A DNA stretch of 6,197 nt from an uncultured Collinsella sp. (GCA_900552875.1 USCS01000098.1:1-6197), one strand, 5' to 3'. Counted from the stretch's first letter, positions 1 through 5,832 are shown. Numbers and translations are program-made. Notes: generated from the sequence alone by a model not told the origin.

Positions 1-524
1 AGACCGGCATACCCGTGCACTACGATGACCCGGCCGAGATCGGTCCCGACCGCATCGCCGACGCCGTGGCGGCCCGCGCCGTCTACGGCTCGCCGTGCAT
101 CGTGATCGACCTGGGCACGACGACCAATATCGAGGTCATCGACGCGCACGGTACCTTTGTCGGCGGCGTTATCGCGCCAGGCCTGGCCCTCGGCGCCCGT
201 TCGCTTTCGGCGGCAGCAGCGCGCCTGCCTCAGGTTGAGCCCTCGGCGCCGACACACGTCATCGGCAGCAACACGCGTGAGGCCATGCGCTCGGGCGTGG
301 TTCTGGGCGAGGTGGCCCGCATCGACGGCATGCTCGACATGGTGCTTGCCGAGATGCGCGCGACCAAGGCCGCGGGGGAGGGCGATGTGCCCATCGTCAT
401 TACCGGCGACGATGCCAAGGCGCTTGCGGCGCTGGTCGGCCATAGCCTGACGGTCGACGACGCGCTGACGCTGCGGGGCCTCGCCGAGCTCTACCACATC
501 AACCAAAAGCCCCGCCGCGCGTAG
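1..524 (+). CDS. coaX: Type III pantothenate kinase, C-terminal part (5' end outside window)
   Basis: It phosphorylates pantothenate with ATP in the cytoplasm, the first step of coenzyme A synthesis. The frame is open to the window edge (first full codon at 3). The GTG at 15 is internal, because residues before it (TGIP, codons 3-14) already continue the family pattern. Roughly the first 95 residues are missing, judged against a usual length near 260. Numbering from codon 15, visible family marks are HYDDPAEIGPDR (2-13) with the catalytic-base Asp at 12, VIDLGTTTN (30-38) with the conserved Asp32, GGVIAPG (50-56), AARLPQVE (68-75), VIGSNTREAMRSG (82-94) and the closing DDALTLRGLAELY (148-160). 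Two motifs depart from the usual form: DFGTATT is DLGTTTN, and the adenosine-side TGG is TGD (130-132). It ends at TAG 522-524. The assignment is secure at family level; activity is inferred. Confidence 0.9.
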   Translation, partial: TGIPVHYDDPAEIGPDRIADAVAARAVYGSPCIVIDLGTTTNIEVIDAHGTFVGGVIAPGLALGARSLSAAAARLPQVEPSAPTHVIGSNTREAMRSGVVLGEVARIDGMLDMVLAEMRATKAAGEGDVPIVITGDDAKALAALVGHSLTVDDALTLRGLAELYHINQKPRRA

Positions 525-528
525 CGAT

Positions 529-550
529 GGGGCGGTGGGATAAGCGCCCC
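529..550 (+). terminator. Possible weak terminator hairpin after coaX
   Basis: GGGGCG (529-534) pairs perfectly with CGCCCC (545-550) around a 10-base loop, starting five bases after the coaX stop. The downstream tract (TACCTTTCAC) is only modestly T-rich, so termination would be weak. Its position between the coaX stop and the next promoter supports a boundary role, but this is inference. Confidence 0.3.
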
Positions 551-561
551 TACCTTTCACC

Positions 562-570
562 TGCTACAAT
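562..570 (+). promoter_or_regulatory. Extended -10 promoter for the dCMP deaminase gene
   Basis: TGCTACAAT (562-570) is an extended -10 element: TG, one spacer base, then TACAAT, matching TATAAT at five of six positions. No good -35 hexamer stands 16-18 bases upstream, which is common for extended -10 promoters. Transcription would start near 577 and give a leader of about 28 bases containing the ribosome binding site at 592-596. The core is seen directly; function is inferred. Confidence 0.55.
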
Positions 571-591
571 GGGTCAAACTATTGCGATTTC

Positions 592-596
592 GGAGG
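592..596 (+). promoter_or_regulatory. Ribosome binding site fixing the comEB start
   Basis: GGAGG stands eight bases before ATG 605. An in-frame ATG at 527 would add 26 residues but lies upstream of the likely promoter, has no comparable Shine-Dalgarno and overlaps the spacer hairpin. This site therefore decides for 605. Confidence 0.85.
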
Positions 597-604
597 TGTC
601 TGGC

Positions 605-1129
605 ATGTCGGACGATCTTCATCAAACTGCGTCGGGCAAGCGCCGCGACGTTATTAGCTGGGATGAGTTCTTTATGAGCGTGGCCATCGCCGCGCAGCGC
701 CGCAGCAAGGACCCCAACACGCAGGTGGGCGCGTGCATCGCCAGCACCAACCACCGCATCCTTTCGGTGGGCTACAACGGTACGCCCTCGGCGCTCAACG
801 ACGACTTTTTCCCGTGGGGCACGAGCGATGACCCGCTGCAGGACAAGCATAACTACGTAGTCCATGCCGAGGCCAACGCCGTGCTCAACTATCGCGGCTC
901 GCTCAAAGACCTTGAGGGTTCCACGGTCTACGTCACGCTGTTCCCGTGCCACGACTGCGCCAAGATCCTGGCACAGGTGGGTGTGGGCGAGGTCGTCTAC
1001 CTGGACAATAAGTATGCCGACACCGATGACGGCCGTATCAGCCGCCGCATTCTCGACTCCTGCGGCATCAGCTACCGCCAGGTCATCGTCGATGTCCAGA
1101 TTGGTACCGGGGGACAGGCTCAGCAGTAG
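605..1129 (+). CDS. comEB: Deoxycytidylate (dCMP) deaminase, ComEB type
   Basis: A 174-residue zinc-dependent cytosolic enzyme that hydrolyses dCMP to dUMP and ammonia, supplying dUMP to thymidylate synthase. The cytidine deaminase fold is clear. SWDEFFMSVAIAAQRRSKDP (18-37) opens the domain, then TQVGACI (39-45) and GYNGTPSAL (57-65), a stretch typical of dCMP deaminases. The zinc and catalytic motif HAE (His87, Glu89) follows, and PCHDC gives zinc ligands Cys115 and Cys118. LDNKYADTDDGRISRRIL (133-150) is the usual C-terminal region. Length is close to family members of about 150-190 residues. The last residues (GTGGQAQQ) are a low-complexity tail. In Bacillus the gene sits in a competence operon; here it does not, so the symbol names the family only. 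It appears to have its own promoter at 562-570. Confidence 0.93.
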   Translation: MSDDLHQTASGKRRDVISWDEFFMSVAIAAQRRSKDPNTQVGACIASTNHRILSVGYNGTPSALNDDFFPWGTSDDPLQDKHNYVVHAEANAVLNYRGSLKDLEGSTVYVTLFPCHDCAKILAQVGVGEVVYLDNKYADTDDGRISRRILDSCGISYRQVIVDVQIGTGGQAQQ

Positions 1130-1140
1130 CGCGTGCCAAC

Positions 1141-1150
1141 GCCAGCTGGC
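1141..1150 (+). other. 10-bp perfect palindrome in the comEB-nifU spacer
   Basis: GCCAGCTGGC is a perfect palindrome 11 bases after the comEB stop. It has no loop and no T-run, so it is not an obvious terminator. It could be a dimeric protein site or chance in GC-rich DNA. The rest of 1130-1261 shows no convincing gene. The best -10-like string is TAACAT (1246-1251), without a matching -35. Confidence 0.3.
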
Positions 1151-1261
1151 GGCAAAACAGCCAAAAGAGCCCCGTCCCAAATTGACTACTCGTGAAAGTC
1201 GCGTCTGCGCGCATGGACGGCTCGTGAGCGGGTACATGGCTGTAGTAACATAGCTTCTGTC

Positions 1262-1277
1262 CGCGGGCGTGCCCGCG
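1262..1277 (+). other. GC-rich hairpin directly upstream of the NifU-type gene
   Basis: CGCGGG (1262-1267) pairs with CCCGCG (1272-1277) around a CGTG tetraloop; all six pairs are G-C. It is followed by TTGTTGTG, too poor in T for a firm terminator call. The stem ends 10 bases before the AAAGGAG Shine-Dalgarno at 1288-1294. It could end comEB transcripts or act as a 5' structure in the nifU leader. Either role is inference. Confidence 0.4.
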
Positions 1278-1299
1278 TTGTTGTGAGAAAGGAGCCCCT

Positions 1300-1578
1300 G
1301 TGGCTGTTAACGAAGAGCTGCTTAAGAAGGTTCTTGAAGAGATCCGCCCCAACCTGCAGGCCGACGGTGGCGATATGGAGTATGTGGGCGTCGACGACGA
1401 GGGCGTCGTCAAGCTGGAGCTGCAGGGCGCCTGTGCCGGCTGCCCCATGAGCTCGCTAACCCTTTCCATGGGCATCGAGCGCATCCTGAAGGAGCACGTG
1501 CCCGGCGTTACCCGCGTTGAGCAGGTCAATGCTTCCGGCGAGGCCGAGGACCTGTACGACGAGTACGCACCGTTCTAA
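1300..1578 (+). CDS. Small NifU C-terminal-domain protein (Fe-S cluster scaffold/carrier)
   Basis: A 92-residue cytosolic protein made only of the NifU C-terminal (Nfu) domain, which binds an Fe-S cluster through a CxxC pair, probably as a dimer, and hands it to apo-enzymes. The start is GTG 1300, supported by AAAGGAG at 1288-1294 with five bases of spacing. Family marks are LEEIRPNLQADGGDMEYVGV (12-31), the positive-strand core VVKLELQGACAGCP (36-49) with Cys45 and Cys48, SSLTLSMGIERILKEHVPGV (51-70), and a short acidic tail (EAEDLYDEYAPF). There is no IscU-like N-terminal domain and no A-type domain, so it is a carrier rather than a full NifU. No suf genes are adjacent in this window. The fold assignment is firm; the clients cannot be told from sequence. 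Confidence 0.92.
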   Translation: MAVNEELLKKVLEEIRPNLQADGGDMEYVGVDDEGVVKLELQGACAGCPMSSLTLSMGIERILKEHVPGVTRVEQVNASGEAEDLYDEYAPF

Positions 1579-1589
1579 GATGCGAAAGC

Positions 1590-1609
1590 TGCGGACGGTA
1601 CGCTCCGCA
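1590..1609 (+). other. Short stem-loop after the NifU-type gene
   Basis: TGCGGA (1590-1595) pairs with TCCGCA (1604-1609) around an 8-base loop, 11 bases past the stop codon. No T-run follows. It may be a 3' end structure processed together with the larger stem at 1628-1660. Confidence 0.3.
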
Positions 1610-1627
1610 TAGACGTTACGCCCAAAT

Positions 1628-1662
1628 ATGCGGCTGCGAGCGTAAGGCCCGCGGCCGCATTT
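1628..1662 (+). terminator. Likely intrinsic terminator between the NifU-type gene and lgt
   Basis: ATGCGGCTGCG (1628-1638) pairs with CGCGGCCGCAT (1650-1660): 11 pairs with one G-U wobble, around an 11-base loop, followed by TT then GTATGT. The stem is strong but the U-tract is short, so efficiency is uncertain. TTACGC (1616-1621) can also pair with GCGTAA (1640-1645) inside its loop region, giving a competing fold. Confidence 0.45.
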
Positions 1663-1686
1663 GTATGTAGGGAGCAGGGGATCGAT

Positions 1687-2508
1687 ATGCTCAACGACCT
1701 CTACCATATGCTTGATCCCGTCGCGATCTCGGCGGGCCCCATCACCATCTACTGGTACGGTCTGGCCTACGTGGTCGGCGCTCTGCTCACGGCGGTCGTT
1801 ATGTACCGCACGCAACGTCGTTGGGGCTTCGACATTACGATTGATGACCTGACGAGTGTCGTGGTCGGCGCGGTCTTTGGCCTCATCATCGGCGCGCGCC
1901 TGTTTTACGTTGTCTTTTATGGTGATGGCTACTATTGGACCCACCCGCTCGAGATCTTTGCCACCAACGAGGGAGGTATGAGCTTCCATGGCGGCCTGGT
2001 GGGCGGCATCTTGGGCGGCATCATCGTGTGCCGCATGTATAAGCTCGACGCCTGGACCATTGCCGACCTTGCCGTGATCGGCGCGCCGCTGGCCTTGTGC
2101 CTGGGCCGTTGTGCCAACTTTGTCAACGGTGAGCTGTGGGGCAAGCCGACCGATTTGCCCTGGGGCGTGGTCTTCGGTGGTACCGCGGGCGATATGCCGC
2201 GTCACCCCTCCCAGCTCTACGAGGCATTTCTTGAGGGCATCGTGCTCTTTTGCATTCTGCAGGTGCTCAGCCGCAAAAAGCCGCTGCTGCCCCAGGGCAC
2301 GTTTATGGGCGTCTTTGTGATGGGCTACGGCATCGTTCGCTTTTTGATTGAGTTTGTGCGCGTGCCCGATGCGCAGCTGGGCTATCTGCTGGGTGGCGTC
2401 ATCACCATGGGTCAGCTGCTGAGTTTGCCGCTTGTGATCGCGGGCCTGGCGCTCATCATCTTTGCTCGTCGCCGCAACCAGCCCCAGCGCATCTACCTCG
2501 ACGCCTAG
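1687..2508 (+). CDS. lgt: Prolipoprotein diacylglyceryl transferase
   Basis: A 273-residue integral membrane enzyme that moves the diacylglyceryl group of phosphatidylglycerol onto the lipobox cysteine of prolipoproteins, the first step of lipoprotein maturation. About seven hydrophobic segments are visible (near 22-42, 55-75, 98-117, 124-145, 178-195, 203-222, 237-260). Conserved marks are YWYGLAY (22-28), IGARLFYV (68-75), GGMSFHGG (96-103) with His101, the Lgt signature GRCANFVNGELWG (140-152) with Arg141, Asn144 and Glu149, RHPSQLYEA (172-180) and VRFLIEFVR (217-225). Arg225 corresponds to the essential late arginine of E. coli Lgt. ATG 1687 follows AGGGG (1676-1680) by six bases. Length matches the family. 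It has its own spacer on both sides and could be transcribed alone. Identity is secure. Confidence 0.96.
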   Translation: MLNDLYHMLDPVAISAGPITIYWYGLAYVVGALLTAVVMYRTQRRWGFDITIDDLTSVVVGAVFGLIIGARLFYVVFYGDGYYWTHPLEIFATNEGGMSFHGGLVGGILGGIIVCRMYKLDAWTIADLAVIGAPLALCLGRCANFVNGELWGKPTDLPWGVVFGGTAGDMPRHPSQLYEAFLEGIVLFCILQVLSRKKPLLPQGTFMGVFVMGYGIVRFLIEFVRVPDAQLGYLLGGVITMGQLLSLPLVIAGLALIIFARRRNQPQRIYLDA

Positions 2509-2514
2509 CCATCA

Positions 2515-2555
2515 CGAACCACCACAAAGGGGACAGGCACCTTTGTGGTGGTTCG
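2515..2555 (+). repeat. Perfect 16-bp inverted repeat with GGACAGGCA loop
   Basis: CGAACCACCACAAAGG (2515-2530) is perfectly complementary to CCTTTGTGGTGGTTCG (2540-2555); the 9-base loop is GGACAGGCA. It begins six bases after the lgt stop. No T-run follows, so it is not a classical terminator, though it would fold strongly in RNA or single-stranded DNA. The loop core GGACAGG recurs, on the other strand, in the hairpin at 2595-2633. Its look is that of a dispersed intergenic repeat (REP-like). I recall similar strings in Coriobacteriia intergenic DNA, which needs a genome count to confirm. Confidence 0.75.
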
Positions 2556-2594
2556 CTGGGCAACGATGACAGAACTGTAACGTTTCACCAGATA

Positions 2595-2633
2595 AAACCT
2601 GCCAAAATAAACCTGTCCTTTTTTGGCAGGTTT
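2595..2633 (-). repeat. Perfect 13-bp inverted repeat, loop core GGACAGG on the minus strand
   Basis: AAACCTGCCAAAA (2595-2607) is perfectly complementary to TTTTGGCAGGTTT (2621-2633). The 13-base loop reads AAGGACAGGTTTA on the minus strand. It has the same plan as the hairpin at 2515-2555 (stem ending in A/G-rich bases, then GGACAGG) but inverted and with different stem sequence. The palindrome TTTCTAGAAA (2631-2640) overlaps its right end and includes part of the next gene's probable Shine-Dalgarno, so folding could affect translation of that gene. Confidence 0.7.
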
Positions 2634-2653
2634 CTAGAAAGGCTCTTTGGACT

Positions 2654-4837
2654 GTGAAGGATTCCGATCTCTCCACAACGGCTGCGCGCGACGCTGCCCG
2701 CATCGTCTGGTTTAAGCGCTACCCCGCCAAGCAGACGCTCATCGCATTTTTGCTCGCGCTGTTGGCGACCACGGCGTTTTCCATCGATCCCGCCCCGGTG
2801 TCGAGCAACGCAGTCTTGGCGATTGACCCCAAAGCCTCGGGCATGCTGTACGTGTGCTACGAGGTGCTCCTCTCGTTTGCCGGCCATACCGACGCGGTCA
2901 TGCTGCTTGCACTTGCCTGCCTGCTCACCTTGCCGTTTCGCTACGTGTTCTTTGGCCGTGGCGACACCTGGCGTCCATCGATCATTCTGCCGTCGCTGTT
3001 CTTCGCCATCTGCATGGTGTTCGGCCGCAGCTACGATCTCACCGACTCGGCCGAGATTGTCCTTGGCGACAAAGCCCGCATCATCTGCGCCTGGATTGGC
3101 GGCGCGGGCTGGATGCTCTTGGCGGTCGTTGCCTTCTACCTTGCCTTTGAGTGTCTAGATTGGCTGAGCTCTCGGCGCATTCCGTTTTCCGAAGCGCACT
3201 TTGGCCGCGTATGGCGTGTGACTCACGCCGTGCTCTCGGTCCATCCCTTTGCCGGGCCCTTCCTGGTGCTTATGATCGCCTGGGCGCCCACGCTTATCGC
3301 TTCGCTGCCCGGTCTTTTTATGGGAGATACGGGTGCGCAGATTCGCCAGTGGTTCAACTACCCCAACGGCACGAGTGACTACCTGCGTCTGCTCAATCCC
3401 AATGTGTTGCTCAACGGACATCACCCCGTGGTGCACACGGCTATCATCGGTTCGTGCGTCCAGCTGGGGCTTTCACTGTTCAACAGCGCCAACGCAGGTC
3501 TTGCCATCTACACCTGTGCTCAGTTCGTCATCACGGCTGCCTGCATGGCCTATTCCATTTCGTCGCTGCGCAAACTGGGCGTGAGTCTGCCGGTTCGCGG
3601 TGCGATCCTGCTGTTCTTTGCGTTTATGCCGATGTTCTCTAACTACGCGGCGTTGCTCACCAAAGACGTGCTCTTTGCCGACGCGTTCTTGGTGCTGCTG
3701 GTACAGACCGTCAAGCTCGTGGCATGTGGCTTGCCCCGTCGTGATGCCAATGTCGAGCGAGCGGGCGAGAAGGCCCCCGTGCTCTTTGCGCGCCACGACT
3801 GGCTGCTGCTCGCTCTGGGCGCCATGGGTTCCACGTTTCTGCGCAACGGCGGCCTGGTGTTTCCCCTGGCGGCATGCGTAATCGCGGCGGCGTTTTGCGT
3901 ATGGGACGTGCATATGGCTCGTCGTGCAGCCAAGCAGACTGGTGCTGCGCCTTCGGGCGCCATCCCGCGTTTCCGTTGGGTTGGCGTTCTCGCGGTGCTC
4001 GCGCTCTGCCTTGCCTCTAATATGTACTTCACCAAGGTCTTTATGCCGGCGCACGACATCACGCCTGGTTCCAAGCGCGAAATCCTCTCGATTCCGTTCC
4101 AGCAGACGGCTCGTTTCGTCCAAAAGCACGACGGCCTCAACTCGGGCATCAACCCCACGGTTAAGGAGGACGGCACCATCGTGGAGGCTCCTTGCGACGG
4201 TTCGGTGACCGACGAAGAGCGTGCCGTGATCGACCGCGTACTCAAGTACGAGAACCTGGGCCGCCGCTACAACCCCGACAAGTCCGATGCCGTCAAGAAC
4301 TGCTTTAACGAGTACGCCTCGCAGGAGGACATCAAGGCCTATTTTGAGGTGTGGGCCCAGATGTTCAAAAAGGATCCCGAGTGCTATATCTCGGCGCTCA
4401 TCAATAACTACTACGGTTATTTTTATCCGAGCGCGCGCGATGCCTGGGTCTACAGCACGGCGCGCAGTGCCGAGATTATGGCAAAGCCCGATAACCTCAA
4501 GTACTTCGACTTCCATCCGGTCGATAGCAAGGTTGTGCGCTGGTGCGACCACCTGATCAATCTGTACCGTGTGGCGGTGCAGCGCATCCCGTTTATTTCG
4601 CTCACCATGAGCTCGGCCACCTATGTGTGGATCATGATCGCCGTGGTGGTCTACCTGCTGCGTCGTCATTCATGGCGTGCGCTGGCGATCTGGGTGCCGC
4701 TGTTGGGCGTGCTCGCCGTGTGCCTGATTGGCCCGTGCAACGGCTCGACCTACATGCGCTACCTGTACCCGGTCATCGCCTGCATGCCCTTCGCCATCGG
4801 CGCCACCGTCACCCGCAGCGACTTCCTCTGGTTCTAA
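2654..4837 (+). CDS. Large polytopic membrane protein, DUF6020-like, possible GT-C glycosyltransferase
   Basis: A 727-residue protein with about 13-14 hydrophobic segments: a block at 26-457, then a soluble, probably extracytoplasmic region of about 465-645, then final segments near 652-669, 675-693 and 700-720. Notable strings are GLFMGDTGAQIRQW (220-233), NGHHPVVHT (254-262), LLTKDVLFADAF (334-345), FLRNGGLVFP (395-404), LSIPFQQTARFV (478-489) and GSTYMRYLYP (697-706). From memory these fit family DUF6020. The acidic first-loop motif, many membrane segments and a large external domain resemble GT-C glycosyltransferases that use polyprenyl-phosphate sugars; this function is inferred. The external region has exactly four cysteines (514, 550, 577, 631), enough for two disulfides. 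GTG 2654 is chosen because residues 1-25 form a basic cytoplasmic lead to the first segment; AAAGG (2638-2642) lies 11 bases away, rather far. No sugar genes adjoin it, so its product cannot be named. Confidence 0.8.
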   Translation: MKDSDLSTTAARDAARIVWFKRYPAKQTLIAFLLALLATTAFSIDPAPVSSNAVLAIDPKASGMLYVCYEVLLSFAGHTDAVMLLALACLLTLPFRYVFFGRGDTWRPSIILPSLFFAICMVFGRSYDLTDSAEIVLGDKARIICAWIGGAGWMLLAVVAFYLAFECLDWLSSRRIPFSEAHFGRVWRVTHAVLSVHPFAGPFLVLMIAWAPTLIASLPGLFMGDTGAQIRQWFNYPNGTSDYLRLLNPNVLLNGHHPVVHTAIIGSCVQLGLSLFNSANAGLAIYTCAQFVITAACMAYSISSLRKLGVSLPVRGAILLFFAFMPMFSNYAALLTKDVLFADAFLVLLVQTVKLVACGLPRRDANVERAGEKAPVLFARHDWLLLALGAMGSTFLRNGGLVFPLAACVIAAAFCVWDVHMARRAAKQTGAAPSGAIPRFRWVGVLAVLALCLASNMYFTKVFMPAHDITPGSKREILSIPFQQTARFVQKHDGLNSGINPTVKEDGTIVEAPCDGSVTDEERAVIDRVLKYENLGRRYNPDKSDAVKNCFNEYASQEDIKAYFEVWAQMFKKDPECYISALINNYYGYFYPSARDAWVYSTARSAEIMAKPDNLKYFDFHPVDSKVVRWCDHLINLYRVAVQRIPFISLTMSSATYVWIMIAVVVYLLRRHSWRALAIWVPLLGVLAVCLIGPCNGSTYMRYLYPVIACMPFAIGATVTRSDFLWF

Positions 4838-4864
4838 CTTGGCGCATTGTGGCCAGGTTTCTTT
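4836..4864 (+). terminator. Probable intrinsic terminator after the DUF6020-like gene
   Basis: Bases 4836-4843 (AACTTGGC, overlapping the TAA stop) pair with GCCAGGTT (4852-4859): eight pairs with one G-U, around an 8-base loop, followed by a T-rich tract through 4864 (TCTTT). This is a modest but well-placed terminator, separating the membrane protein gene from yebC. Confidence 0.5.
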
Positions 4865-4927
4865 GCACCAAAGGGGTCATCATCACGACGCCTTCATTTT
4901 GGGGTTTATCTCGCAGGCCAGTAGGTA

Positions 4928-4933
4928 TATCAT
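4928..4933 (+). promoter_or_regulatory. Candidate -10 element for yebC
   Basis: TATCAT (4928-4933) matches the -10 consensus at five of six positions. A poor -35 (TTTATC, 4905-4910) lies 17 bases upstream. Transcription would start near 4940, giving a leader of about 60 bases. TATATT at 4947-4952 is an alternative -10 without a -35. The spacer 4838-5001 holds no credible gene, so a promoter is expected somewhere here. Confidence 0.4.
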
Positions 4934-5001
4934 AACGACGTTTGTTTATATTGCCCGAGCATCTGCGCTGGGCTTTAGGTCGAAACCGATAGGAGACACG
5001 T

Positions 5002-5808
5002 ATGTCCGGACACTCTAAGTGGGCCACAACCAAGCATCGTAAGGGCGCGCAGGACGCCAAGCGTTCCGCCCTCTTCTCCAAGCTCAGCCGCAACATCACC
5101 GTTGCTGCCCGTCTCGGCGGTGACCCGCTGCCCGAGAACAACGCCAGCCTCGCCGCTGCCGTTGCGAAGGCCAAGGCTCAGTCCATGCCTAAGGACAAGA
5201 TCAAGTCCGCTATCGACAAGGCTTTTGGTTCGGGTGCTGACGCCGCCGTCTACGAGAACATCGTGTACGAGGGCTACGGTCCCGCCGGTGTTGCCGTCTA
5301 CGTCGACTGCCTGACCGACAACCGCAACCGTACCGCCGCTGATGTCCGTTCCGCCTTCTCCCACGCTGGTGGCAACCTGGGCACCTCCGGCTCCGTCGCC
5401 TTCCAGTTTGAGCGCAAGGGCCAGATCGTCGTCGCCAAGGAGATCCTGGACGAGAACGCCAAGAAGGAGACCATGATCGCCAACGGTGCTGCCGGTGACG
5501 AGGATGAGTTCATGATGGCCATCGCCGAGGCCGGTGGCGAGGACTACGAGGACGCCGGCGAGGAGTGGATCGTCTGGACTACTGCCAACGAGGTCATGGC
5601 TGTCTCCAAGGCGCTCGAGGAGCAGGGCGTCCAGGTCAAGGGCTCCGAGACCACCATGGTCCCGACCACCCCGACCGAGGTCTCCGGCGCCGACGCCAAG
5701 AAGGTTCAGCGCCTCATCGACCGTCTTGAGGAGCTCGACGACGTCCAGGATGTTTACAGCACCATGGACATGACCGACGAGGTCATCGCTGCCCTCGAGG
5801 AGGAGTAG
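5002..5808 (+). CDS. yebC: YebC/PmpR/TACO1 family protein
   Basis: A 268-residue cytosolic protein of the YebC family, long annotated as a transcriptional regulator and more recently linked to relief of ribosome stalling at proline-rich stretches; sequence alone does not choose between these. The N-terminal signature MSGHSKWATTKHRKGAQDAK (1-20) is followed by the helical domain (22-75, with PKDKIKSAIDKAFG), then ENIVYEGYGPAGVAVYVDCL (85-104), TDNRNRTAADVRSAFSHAGG (105-124) and NLGTSGSVAFQFERKG (125-140). The middle (144-187) is longer and more acidic than usual, making the protein about 20 residues longer than E. coli YebC. The C-terminal domain is 188-268. ATG 5002 follows AGGAG (4991-4995) by six bases. 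All lysine codons are AAG and C/T-ending major codons dominate, the mark of a highly expressed gene. In many genomes yebC precedes ruvC; here a small membrane protein follows. Confidence 0.95.
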   Translation: MSGHSKWATTKHRKGAQDAKRSALFSKLSRNITVAARLGGDPLPENNASLAAAVAKAKAQSMPKDKIKSAIDKAFGSGADAAVYENIVYEGYGPAGVAVYVDCLTDNRNRTAADVRSAFSHAGGNLGTSGSVAFQFERKGQIVVAKEILDENAKKETMIANGAAGDEDEFMMAIAEAGGEDYEDAGEEWIVWTTANEVMAVSKALEEQGVQVKGSETTMVPTTPTEVSGADAKKVQRLIDRLEELDDVQDVYSTMDMTDEVIAALEEE

Positions 5809-5812
5809 CGCC

Positions 5813-5832
5813 TGCACGGATTGAGCCGTGCA
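5813..5832 (+). other. Stem-loop just after yebC
   Basis: TGCACGG (5813-5819) pairs perfectly with CCGTGCA (5826-5832) around a 6-base loop, five bases after the yebC stop at 5808. TATCTGGG follows, so it lacks a terminator U-tract. It may protect the yebC mRNA 3' end, with real termination at 5878-5919. Bases 5833-5877 show no clear feature. Confidence 0.45.

Noticed and set aside
15..17. GTG as the real start of the pantothenate kinase
   Set aside because: In-frame residues before it match the family and the N-terminal ATPase half would be missing; the gene is simply cut by the window edge.
527..604. Upstream ATG giving a 200-residue dCMP deaminase
   Set aside because: It starts before the extended -10 element, lacks a ribosome binding site, and the added residues do not resemble the family; GGAGG at 592-596 supports ATG 605.
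1182..1187. TTGACT as a -35 box for the NifU-type gene
   Set aside because: No -10-like hexamer lies 15-19 bases downstream; the only -10-like string (TAACAT, 1246) is far too distant.
1456..2205. Minus-strand open frame of 249 codons across the NifU-type gene end and lgt
   Set aside because: It spans two well-supported + strand genes and their spacer, and its composition is shadow-like.
3473..4669. Minus-strand open frame of 398 codons inside the DUF6020-like gene
   Set aside because: His/Arg-rich composition without domains; the + strand frame has coherent membrane segments and family motifs.
4866..4902. Possible third, decayed copy of the intergenic hairpin (CACCAAAGGGG ... TTTTGG)
   Set aside because: The arms pair for only about five bases with unequal gaps, and the GGACAGG core is absent; too weak to claim.
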